Source of the DNA: an uncultured Gemmatimonadota bacterium
GTDB taxonomy: Bacteria > Gemmatimonadota > Gemmatimonadetes > Gemmatimonadales > Gemmatimonadaceae
Direction: 5' to 3'
Assembly (NCBI GenBank): GCA_946887155.1
Contig: CAMPKM010000186.1
Coordinates: 1-6,215, forward strand
DNA: 6,215 nucleotides
The notes under the pieces were generated by a model. That model was not told the origin of the DNA. It saw only the letters and a list, made by a program, of their open reading frames with translations, and ran no database searches. Shown here one piece after another: positions 1-6,215 of the stretch. A program made the position numbers and the translations under genes. Numbering within the stretch: the first letter of the stretch is position 1; each line of letters opens with the position of its first letter.

Positions 1-53
1 AATCGTCAATCGTCAATCGTCAATCGTCAATCGTCAATCGTCAATCGTCAATC
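1..53. repeat. 7-bp tandem repeat array after rplB
   Basis: On the plus strand the unit AATCGTC is repeated seven times without error (1–49) and followed by AATC (50–53). On the coding (minus) strand it reads GATTGAC. The array begins inside the rplB stop codon: the TGA at 54–52 takes its GA from the first unit. The array is cut by the window edge, so its full length is unknown. Because 7 is not a multiple of 3, TGA recurs every 21 nt in every frame, and read-through of rplB would stop again at 36–34. It lies where the short rplB–rpsS gap is expected. Function unknown. Confidence 0.95.
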
Positions 54-891
54 AAAACCCGCTAACCGTCGCTTTCCCGCGCTTCCGGCCGCGGACCATC
101 AGCTTCTGCGACGGCTTCTTCAGGTTACGTGTCTTGATGCCTTCCTTCTTGCCCCACGGGCTCACCACGTTCCGGCCGCCGCGGGTACGACCGCCGTGCG
201 GGTGATCGACCGGGTTCATGACTTCGCCGCGTACTTTCGGCCGCTTGCCGAGCCAGCGGTTCTTGCCGGCCTTGCCCTTCGACAGCAGCTCATGCTCGGC
301 ATACCCGACCTCGCCGATCGTGGCCAGGCAGCGCCCGTGCACGCGCCGCATTTCGGTCGACCCGAGACGCAGCGTGACGTATTCGCCTTCCTTGGCTACC
401 ACCTCGGCCGACATGCCGGCCGCGCGCGCCATCTGGCCGCCCTTGCCCGGCACCAGCTCGATGCAGTGGACGAAGGTGCCTAACGGCATTTCCTTGAGCG
501 GCAACGTGTTGCCGGTGCGGACGTCGGAGCCGGGACCGGAGACGACGTGGTCGCCCACCGACAGCCCCTTCGGGTGCAGGATGTAGCGCTTCTCACCGTC
601 CCCGTACTCGACCAGGGCAATGCGCGCCGAGCGGTTCGGATCGTACTCGATCTCCTTCACCGTGGCCACGATGCCGAAGCGCTCGCGCCGGAAGTCGATC
701 TTCCGGTACATCCGCTTGTGGCCACCGCCGCGGCGGCGCATGGCGATGTGGCCGTGGTTGTCGCGGCCACCACTCTTCTTGATCGGCTCGACCAGGGACT
801 TTTCCGGCGTCGACCGCGTGATCTCGGAGAAATCCGAGACCGAACGGAAGCGCGTGCCCTTGGTGACCGGCTTGAACTGTCGGATACCCAT
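52..891 (-). CDS. rplB: 50S ribosomal protein L2
   Basis: L2 binds 23S rRNA, is needed to join the subunits, and reaches close to the peptidyl transferase centre. The 279-residue product has the usual length for bacterial L2. It opens with the typical [14 protein letters not shown] segment, followed by GGRDNHGHI near residues 41–49 and [15 protein letters not shown] near 55–69. The C-terminal NPVDHPHGG motif is at about 226–234 and contains the conserved histidine (residue 230) equivalent to E. coli His229. After it comes GGR directly, where most bacteria have GGGEGR, so three residues appear to be missing; the SPWG motif (244–247) and basic tail are intact. The start is ATG at 891–889, 9 nt after the rplW stop, with only a weak GAG ribosome site at 900–898. 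The stop TGA runs straight into the tandem repeat. Identification is certain. Confidence 0.98.
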   Translation of the reverse strand: MGIRQFKPVTKGTRFRSVSDFSEITRSTPEKSLVEPIKKSGGRDNHGHIAMRRRGGGHKRMYRKIDFRRERFGIVATVKEIEYDPNRSARIALVEYGDGEKRYILHPKGLSVGDHVVSGPGSDVRTGNTLPLKEMPLGTFVHCIELVPGKGGQMARAAGMSAEVVAKEGEYVTLRLGSTEMRRVHGRCLATIGEVGYAEHELLSKGKAGKNRWLGKRPKVRGEVMNPVDHPHGGRTRGGRNVVSPWGKKEGIKTRNLKKPSQKLMVRGRKRGKATVSGF

Positions 892-900
892 GATCGGCTC

Positions 901-1197
901 TTAGCCCTCGAATCCGTAGCCTTCGATCGTATCGCCCTCGCGGAGCGTCACGATCGCCTTCTTCCAGGCCGGGCGCGTGCCCGGCTTGGCCTGGCCGACG
1001 CGGCGCGACTTCCCACGCGCCTGCATGGTCCAGACGTTCGTCACCTTCACCCCGAACAGCCGCTCGATGGCCTGACGAATCGCCGGCTTGGTCGCGTCGG
1101 TGGCGACCTGGAACACGTATTCCCCGCGCGCCTGGTACGCCGCCGAGGTGCGCTCGGTGACGATCGGGCGGACGATGGTGCGATGAAGCGTGGACAT
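901..1197 (-). CDS. rplW: 50S ribosomal protein L23
   Basis: L23 sits at the mouth of the polypeptide exit tunnel and is a docking point for trigger factor and the signal recognition particle. The product has 98 residues, normal for the family. It begins with the typical RTIVRPIVTERTS segment, in which Glu15 matches the glutamate known in E. coli (Glu18) to contact trigger factor. The FGVKVTNVWTM strand (about 48–58) is followed by the basic loop ARGKSRRVGQ and the closing KKAIVTLREGD strand. The start is ATG at 1197–1195, 3 nt after the rplD stop. A strong Shine-Dalgarno sequence lies inside the last codons of rplD, suggesting translational coupling. No anomalies seen. Confidence 0.98.
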   Translation of the reverse strand: MSTLHRTIVRPIVTERTSAAYQARGEYVFQVATDATKPAIRQAIERLFGVKVTNVWTMQARGKSRRVGQAKPGTRPAWKKAIVTLREGDTIEGYGFEG

Positions 1198-1200
1198 GGC

Positions 1201-2034
1201 CTACTTCCTCTTCTTCTTGGGCGCCGACTTCTTCTTCGGCGCCGAGGTCTTCTTCGCGGTCTTGCGGGGCGCGGCCTTCTTCGCGGCGGCCTTCTTCGCC
1301 GGCGCCTTCGCCTTGGCCTTGGCCTTCTTCGCCGGCCTGGCCTCGCCTTCGTCAGCCGCCGCCTTCTTCACGCGCCTGGCTGGCGCGGCTTCCTTCTCCG
1401 TCACCGGCGACAGCGTCTGGCCGATCGCGGTGGCCTCGATCAACACCACGTCCGACCAGAGGAGGTGGTAGGTCGCGACGTCGCTGTACGGCAGCACCTC
1501 GACCCTGGGCAGGTTCCGGCCGCTGAGGTAAACGTTAGGCTTGGCGCCGTCGGTGAGGATCAGGACCTTCTGGTCGGCGACGCCCATGCGCTCGAGGAGC
1601 CCGGCCAGCACGCTGGTCTTCGGTTCCTCGTAGCCGAACCGGTCGATGACGAAGACCGAGTTCTCGCGCGCCCGCGCGTTGAACGCGCTGCGGCGGGCGA
1701 GCGTCTTCATCTTCTTCGGCACCGCCTGTTCGTAGCTGCGCGGGATGGGCCCGAACACCGTGCCACCACCCGGCCAGAGCGGTGACCGCGTCGAGCCGGC
1801 ACGGGCGCGACCGGTGCCCTTCTGGCGCCACGGCTTCTGGTTGCCGCCGATGACGAAGCTGCGGGTCTTGGTCTTGGCGTTGCCTTGCCGCTGGTTGGCC
1901 CTGAAGGCCGTCACCACGCGATGCATCACGGGCATGTTCACGACCCCGTCGAACACCTCGGCGGGGAGCGTGACCTGCTCCCGCGGGGTGCCTAACGCCG
2001 TGAACGCTGACGCCTGGAAACTGGTATCGGTCAT
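1201..2034 (-). CDS. rplD: 50S ribosomal protein L4 with long basic C-terminal tail
   Basis: L4 binds 23S rRNA, and its extended loop lines the exit tunnel. In E. coli it also represses its own operon; nothing here shows whether that applies. The product has 277 residues, against about 200–215 in most bacteria. The globular part is typical: FRANQRQGNAKTKTR near 45–58, then the tunnel loop with KPWRQKGTGRARAG (67–80), SPLWPGGGTVFGP (84–96) and the KKMK segment (107–110). The core ends near residue 211. The last 66 residues or so (DNA 1201–1401) are low-complexity Lys/Ala/Pro/Arg, resembling histone H1-type or ribosomal tails, with repeated KKA, KAK and APKKK elements. The start is ATG at 2034–2032, 2 nt after the rplC stop, with AGGG at 2044–2041 as ribosome site. 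The frame is open to TAG at 1203–1201, so the tail is encoded in frame. Confidence 0.97.
   Translation of the reverse strand: MTDTSFQASAFTALGTPREQVTLPAEVFDGVVNMPVMHRVVTAFRANQRQGNAKTKTRSFVIGGNQKPWRQKGTGRARAGSTRSPLWPGGGTVFGPIPRSYEQAVPKKMKTLARRSAFNARARENSVFVIDRFGYEEPKTSVLAGLLERMGVADQKVLILTDGAKPNVYLSGRNLPRVEVLPYSDVATYHLLWSDVVLIEATAIGQTLSPVTEKEAAPARRVKKAAADEGEARPAKKAKAKAKAPAKKAAAKKAAPRKTAKKTSAPKKKSAPKKKRK
1204..1210 (-). promoter_or_regulatory. Ribosome binding site of rplW inside rplD
   Basis: On the minus strand GAGGAAG (1210–1204) ends just before the rplD stop codon TAG (1203–1201). The GAGGA core (1210–1206) is 8 nt from the rplW ATG. It is the clearest Shine-Dalgarno sequence in the window. 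It is embedded in the Lys/Arg codons that end the L4 tail, so the same bases serve two genes. Confidence 0.85.
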
Positions 2035-2036
2035 GA

Positions 2037-2729
2037 TCAGCCCTGCTGCTTGCGGACGAGGACGATCCCGTTCGACGGACCGGCCACCGCGCCACGGATG
2101 TAGATCAGGTGCCGCTCGGCGTCGACCTTCTCGACCCGGAGGTTGATCTGTGTATGCCGCTTGTTGCCGTACTGGCCCGGCATGCGCTTGCCCTTGATGA
2201 CGCGCGACGGATCGGTGCCGGCGCCCACCGAACCCGGACGGCGATGCTTCGTGTTGCCGTGCGTGTTCGGGCCACCGCCGATGCCATACCGCTTCACCAC
2301 ACCCTGGAAGCCGCGACCCTTGGACGTGCCGGTGACCTTTACCATCTCGCCGGGCGCAAAGATCGAGACGTCGATGCTGTCGCCCGCCTTGTACTCGGGC
2401 AGGTTGGCGTCGGCCGGCATGTCGTCGAGTCGGAAGGCGCGAAGCTGGCGCGGCACCGTCGTGAGCCCGGCCTTGCTCGCGTGCTGGACTTCGGCCTTGT
2501 TGGCCCGACGCCCGCGCGGATGCTTCGCTTCGCCCTTCTTGGGGGCGCGCGCAACGACCTGCGAACCGTGGCCGAGCTCGATCGCCCGGTATCCCGGCTT
2601 CTTTCGTTCACCAGCAATGACCTTCACGACCGGGTTGGGCGTTGCCTCCACCACGGTGCACGGCACCTGGTGTCCCTGTTCGTTGAAGACCTGGGTCATG
2701 CCGACCTTTCGGCCAATGATGCCTAACAT
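2037..2729 (-). CDS. rplC: 50S ribosomal protein L3
   Basis: L3 is an early assembly protein of the 50S subunit, with an extension reaching toward the peptidyl transferase centre. The product has 230 residues, slightly longer than the 209 of E. coli. The N-terminus MLGIIGRKVGMTQVF is the family signature and fixes the start at ATG 2729–2727. A basic segment near 58–86 looks longer than usual. The core signature TSKGRGFQGVVKR is at 134–146, followed by the basic extension with HGNTKHRRPGSVG (157–169), KGKRMPGQYGN (179–189), and the closing VDAERHLIYIRGAV strand. No Shine-Dalgarno sequence precedes the start: the 11 nt before ATG read CTGTTTTCCCC. Behind that lies an 86-bp repeat-filled spacer separating it from rpsJ. 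The start codon region (ATG TTA GGC) carries one of the window's four TTA codons. Confidence 0.98.
   Translation of the reverse strand: MLGIIGRKVGMTQVFNEQGHQVPCTVVEATPNPVVKVIAGERKKPGYRAIELGHGSQVVARAPKKGEAKHPRGRRANKAEVQHASKAGLTTVPRQLRAFRLDDMPADANLPEYKAGDSIDVSIFAPGEMVKVTGTSKGRGFQGVVKRYGIGGGPNTHGNTKHRRPGSVGAGTDPSRVIKGKRMPGQYGNKRHTQINLRVEKVDAERHLIYIRGAVAGPSNGIVLVRKQQG
2041..2044 (-). promoter_or_regulatory. Ribosome binding site of rplD inside rplC
   Basis: On the minus strand AGGG (2044–2041), formed by the final Gln-Gly codons of rplC, lies 6 nt before the rplD ATG. With a gap of only 2 nt between stop and start, this supports coupled translation of L3 and L4. Confidence 0.6.
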
Positions 2730-2737
2730 GGGGAAAA

Positions 2738-2812
2738 CAGTTGATGAGTTGTTGGGTTGATGAGCTGATGAGTCAAGAGTGTCACCTCTTCAACTCTTCA
2801 TCTCTTCAACTG
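2738..2812. repeat. 8-bp tandem repeats in inverted orientation, rpsJ–rplC spacer
   Basis: On the plus strand four in-register 8-bp units (TTGATGAG, TTGTTGGG, TTGATGAG, CTGATGAG) fill 2741–2772. Three units of CTCTTCAW, the inverse of TTGAAGAG, fill 2786–2809. The two tracts form an imperfect inverted repeat: CAGTTGATGAG (2738–2748) pairs with CTCTTCAACTG (2802–2812) with one mismatch, and AAGAG (2775–2779) can pair with CTCTT (2786–2790) in the centre. The element occupies nearly all of the 86-bp spacer, so it would be transcribed just upstream of the rplC start. It is moderate in GC and followed by only a short T run, so I do not call it a terminator. Confidence 0.85.
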
Positions 2813-2815
2813 CCC

Positions 2816-3124
2816 TTACTGAACCTTGATTTCCACGTCCACGCCCGACGGCAGGTCGAGCTTGGTCAGCGCGTCCACCGTCTGGGCGCGCGAATCGAGG
2901 ATGTCGATCACGCGCTTGTGCGTCTTCAGCTCGAACTGCTCGCGTGACTTCTTGTCGACGTGCGGCGAGCGCAGGACGGTCCAGCGTCGCGTCTTCGTCG
3001 GCAACGGAATGGGCCCCGACACCTGCGCGCCGGTCTTTTCGGCCGTGCGCACGATGTCCGCCGCCGCGGCGTCGATGACCGCGTGGTCGAATGCCTTCAG
3101 TCGGATGCGGATGCGTCCTGCCAT
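2816..3124 (-). CDS. rpsJ: 30S ribosomal protein S10 (NusE)
   Basis: S10 is a head protein of the 30S subunit and, as NusE, pairs with NusB in transcription antitermination complexes on rRNA operons. The product has 102 residues, the normal length. It starts with the family signature [11 protein letters not shown] (4–14), followed by [36 protein letters not shown] and the closing [11 protein letters not shown] segment. The start is ATG at 3124–3122 and the stop TAA at 2818–2816. The bases before the start read CCCGGGTTTTCAC with no Shine-Dalgarno sequence, and a G/C-rich hairpin repeat fills the spacer behind them. In many bacteria S10 opens its own operon; here it follows tuf by 86 bp with no visible promoter, so cotranscription with the str genes is likely but not proven. 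Confidence 0.98.
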   Translation of the reverse strand: MAGRIRIRLKAFDHAVIDAAAADIVRTAEKTGAQVSGPIPLPTKTRRWTVLRSPHVDKKSREQFELKTHKRVIDILDSRAQTVDALTKLDLPSGVDVEIKVQ

Positions 3125-3134
3125 GTGAAAACCC

Positions 3135-3205
3135 GGGAATTGGGAATCGGGAATCGGGAATGGGGGTGGGGAATCGATTCCCGATTCCCCATTCCCGATT
3201 CCCCC
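3135..3205. repeat. 7-bp tandem repeats in inverted orientation, tuf–rpsJ spacer; strong hairpin
   Basis: On the plus strand four units of GGGAATN run from 3135 to 3162, then GGGGTG (3163–3168) and one more GGGAATC (3169–3175). They are followed directly by four inverted units GATTCCC, GATTCCC, CATTCCC, GATTCCC (3176–3203). This gives a perfect 17-bp inverted repeat (3149–3165 with 3187–3203) around a 14-bp palindrome, GGGAATCGATTCCC (3169–3182). The transcript could fold into a very stable stem 21 nt before the rpsJ start codon. A T run (TTTT) follows about 18 nt after the stem on the coding strand, too far for a classical intrinsic terminator; an attenuator or RNA-processing role is possible but unproven. 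Both strands also carry four or more spaced G-runs that could form a quadruplex. Confidence 0.92.
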
Positions 3206-3210
3206 ATTGC

Positions 3211-4413
<1,203 letters not shown>

Positions 4414-4453
4414 TGGTACGGTCCGGTGATGGTTTGAATCAGATGGATGATGA

Positions 4454-4481
4454 GAGATGTGAGACCTGAGATGATCTCACC
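4454..4481. repeat. Short 7-bp repeats with inverted arm, fusA–tuf spacer
   Basis: Three in-register 7-bp units on the plus strand (GAGATGT, GAGACCT, GAGATGA; 4454–4474) are followed by the inverse-type unit TCTCACC (4475–4481). Two mutually exclusive small hairpins are possible: TGAGAT with ATCTCA (4467–4472 and 4474–4479, one-base centre), and GTGAGA with TCTCAC (4459–4464 and 4475–4480, ten-base loop). A GATGGATGATGA stretch precedes the units (4442–4453). The element is weaker than those of the next two spacers but has the same plan, tandem units then an inverse. It sits in an 84-bp spacer with no other recognisable signal apart from the weak tuf ribosome site. Confidence 0.65.
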
Positions 4482-4497
4482 CACGCATCGCCCGCCT

Positions 4498-6215
4498 CTA
4501 CGACTTCGCCTTGCTGACGATCTCTTCTGCCTTGCTCTTCGGTACTTCGTCGTAATGCGAAAACTCCATCGAGTACACGGCGCGGCCCTGGCTCATCGAG
4601 CGCAGCTTCGTCGAGTACCCGAACATCTCGCCTAACGGCACCGTGGACGCGATCACCTGCGCCTCACCGCGCTGCATCATGCCGCCGATCTTGCCGCGGC
4701 GCGCCGAGAGGTCGCCCAGCACGTCGCCCATGTACTGCTCGGGCACGACGACCTCCACCTTCATCATGGGCTCGAGCAGCACCGGCTTCGCGCGCTGCGC
4801 GCCTTCCTTGAAGGCCATCGATCCCGCGATCTTGAACGCCATTTCGCTCGAGTCGACCTCGTGGTACGAGCCATCGGTCAGCTCGACCTTGATGTCGACC
4901 ATCGGATAGCCGGCCAGGATGCCGTTCTCGAGCGCTTCCTTGATGCCCTGCTCGACCGGCCCGATATACTCGCGCGGCACCGTGCCGCCCACAACCTTGT
5001 CTTCGAAATGGAAGCCCTGGCCGGGCTCCATCGGGGCGATGTTGATGACGACGTGGCCGTACTGGCCCTTGCCGCCCGACTGCCGGATGAACTTCCCCTC
5101 GACCTTTTCGACGCGCTTGCGGACCGTTTCGCGGTAGGCCACCTGCGGGCGGCCGACGTTGGCGTCGACCTTGAACTCGCGCATCATGCGATCGACGATG
5201 ATCTCGAGGTGCAGCTCGCCCATGCCCGAGATGATCGTCTGCCCCGTCTCCGCATCCGTGTGCACGCGGAACGTCGGGTCTTCCTCGGCCAGCTTGTTGA
5301 GGGCGATACCGAGCTTGTCCTGGTCGGCCTTGGTCTTCGGTTCGATCGCCACGTCGATGACAGGCGCCGGGAACTTCATTGCTTCGAGGATGATCGGCTG
5401 CTCGTCGTCGCAGAGCGTGTCGCCCGTGCGCGTGTCCTTGAGTCCGATCGCGGCGGCAATGTCTCCCGCGCGCACTTCCTCGATCTCCTCGCGCTTGTTC
5501 GCGTGCATCTGCAGCAGGCGACCCACGCGCTCGCGCTTGTCCTTCGTCGAGTTGTAGACGTAGCTCCCGGACTTCAGGATGCCCGAGTACACGCGGAAGA
5601 ACGTCAGTTTCCCGACGAACGGGTCGGTTGCAATCTTGAACGCCAGCGAGGCGAACGGCGCGTCGTCCTTTACTTCGCGCTTCTCGAACGTCTCGTCGTG
5701 GTGCGGAAGGTGTCCCTCGATCGCGGCGACGTCGATCGGCGCCGGGAGGTAGTCGAGCACCGCATCGAGCAGCGCCTGCACGCCCTTGTTCTTGAACGAG
5801 GCGCCGCAGAGCACCGGCACGAACTGCATGGCGACGGTGGCCTTGCGGATCGCCTGGCGGATTTCCGGGACCGTGAGCTCCTGGCCCGCGAGATACTTCT
5901 CGAGCAGCACTTCGTCGTGCTCGACCGCGGCCTCGATCAACTCGTGACGCGCCTGCTCCATCCGGTCCACGAACTCGGGCGAGACGTCGCGAATGTCGAA
6001 CGTCTTGCCGAGCGTTTCTTCGTGGAAGATGTACTCCTTGCGCTCGATGACGTCGATGTGACCGGTGAAGAGCTCACCGGAACCAACCGGCAGCTGCAGC
6101 GGGAATGCCCGCCGGGACAGCCGGTCACGGATCATCTCCAGGCAACGATCGAAATTGGCGCCGACGCGGTCCATCTTGTTCGCGAAGATCATGCGCGGCA
6201 CGCGATACCGGTCCG
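4498..6215 (-). CDS. fusA: Translation elongation factor G, 5' end outside window
   Basis: EF-G is the GTPase that drives translocation and, with ribosome recycling factor, subunit splitting. The frame is open to the right edge: four codons (D-R-Y-R) and part of a fifth precede [11 protein letters not shown], so the GTG at 6201 is an internal valine and not the start. About 130 residues are missing by comparison with E. coli EF-G (704), including the P-loop, switch I and DTPGH. Counting from that valine, the visible parts are NKMD (8–11, DNA 6180–6169), [11 protein letters not shown] (132–142), domain II with [17 protein letters not shown] and [19 protein letters not shown], domain III with [14 protein letters not shown] (327–340), domain IV with [11 protein letters not shown] (374–384) and the tip loop YHEVDSSE (446–453), and domain V with [10 protein letters not shown]. 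The stop is TAG at 4500–4498. It is the standard ribosomal EF-G type, with tuf downstream as in the str operon. Confidence 0.98.
   Translation of the reverse strand, partial: DRYRVPRMIFANKMDRVGANFDRCLEMIRDRLSRRAFPLQLPVGSGELFTGHIDVIERKEYIFHEETLGKTFDIRDVSPEFVDRMEQARHELIEAAVEHDEVLLEKYLAGQELTVPEIRQAIRKATVAMQFVPVLCGASFKNKGVQALLDAVLDYLPAPIDVAAIEGHLPHHDETFEKREVKDDAPFASLAFKIATDPFVGKLTFFRVYSGILKSGSYVYNSTKDKRERVGRLLQMHANKREEIEEVRAGDIAAAIGLKDTRTGDTLCDDEQPIILEAMKFPAPVIDVAIEPKTKADQDKLGIALNKLAEEDPTFRVHTDAETGQTIISGMGELHLEIIVDRMMREFKVDANVGRPQVAYRETVRKRVEKVEGKFIRQSGGKGQYGHVVINIAPMEPGQGFHFEDKVVGGTVPREYIGPVEQGIKEALENGILAGYPMVDIKVELTDGSYHEVDSSEMAFKIAGSMAFKEGAQRAKPVLLEPMMKVEVVVPEQYMGDVLGDLSARRGKIGGMMQRGEAQVIASTVPLGEMFGYSTKLRSMSQGRAVYSMEFSHYDEVPKSKAEEIVSKAKS

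Noticed and set aside
1..53. CRISPR array or promoter with repeated TTGAC boxes
   Set aside because: The unit is 7 bp with no spacers, so it is not CRISPR. TTGAC recurs on the coding strand as part of the repeat, but no -10 box is visible within the window.
547..1785. Long plus-strand open frame of 412 codons opposite rplB, rplW and rplD
   Set aside because: It is antisense to three certain ribosomal protein genes, has a low-complexity Arg/Leu/Ala/Asp composition, and matches no family. Long antisense frames are expected where codon third positions are G or C.
2109..2760. Two overlapping plus-strand frames of 205 codons opposite rplC
   Set aside because: Both are antisense to L3 without recognisable motifs. 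At most one frame per region can be real, and L3 is certain.
2730..2815. S10-type leader through which L4 controls the operon
   Set aside because: The known E. coli leader precedes rpsJ and has a different structure. The hairpin here is made of microsatellite units and I see no resemblance to an L4 binding site.
3149..3203. Intrinsic transcription terminator after tuf
   Set aside because: The stem is strong, but the T run on the coding strand is about 18 nt past it and only four long. I keep it as a hairpin repeat with a possible attenuator role.
6199..6201. GTG at 6201 as the fusA start
   Set aside because: The frame continues upstream to the edge with D-R-Y-R, matching the EF-G sequence before VPR..NKMD, and the P-loop would be missing. 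It is an internal valine.

Overview
The window is one continuous stretch of the bacterial str–S10 translation gene cluster. All genes lie on the minus strand and are read from right to left: fusA (EF-G, 5' end outside the window), tuf (EF-Tu), rpsJ (S10), rplC (L3), rplD (L4), rplW (L23) and rplB (L2). The reading frames are intact, and the protein motifs leave no doubt about the families. Base composition is GC-rich. The protein variants and the short-period repeats between genes suggest a member of Gemmatimonadota or a related environmental phylum. That assignment rests on memory of family sequences and is only moderately secure.

Layout in the direction of transcription: fusA occupies 6215 to 4498 and lacks roughly its first 130 codons. 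An 84-bp spacer leads to tuf (4413–3211), an 86-bp spacer to rpsJ (3124–2816), and another 86-bp spacer to rplC (2729–2037). From rplC onward the genes are packed with gaps of 2, 3 and 9 bp: rplD (2034–1201), rplW (1197–901) and rplB (891–52). A 7-bp tandem repeat then begins at the rplB stop codon and runs to the left edge, where rpsS would normally follow. No promoter or clear terminator is visible inside the window, so the genes are probably cotranscribed.

The genes work together in translation. EF-Tu delivers aminoacyl-tRNA and EF-G drives translocation. S10 is a 30S protein that also serves as NusE in transcription antitermination. L3, L4, L23 and L2 are 50S core proteins around the peptidyl transferase centre and the exit tunnel.

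No new enzyme or defence system is present. The second-look items are: (1) each of the three long spacers holds a different 7- or 8-bp tandem repeat followed by its own inverse, forming a hairpin, and the left edge holds a fourth repeat; (2) EF-Tu has a rewritten switch I in which the near-universal RGITI reads KILTI, with about six extra residues before it; (3) all four TTA leucine codons in the window lie in the same heptamer; (4) L4 has a histone H1-like Lys/Ala/Pro tail; (5) L2 is short by three residues beside its conserved histidine; (6) rpsJ and rplC lack a Shine-Dalgarno sequence.
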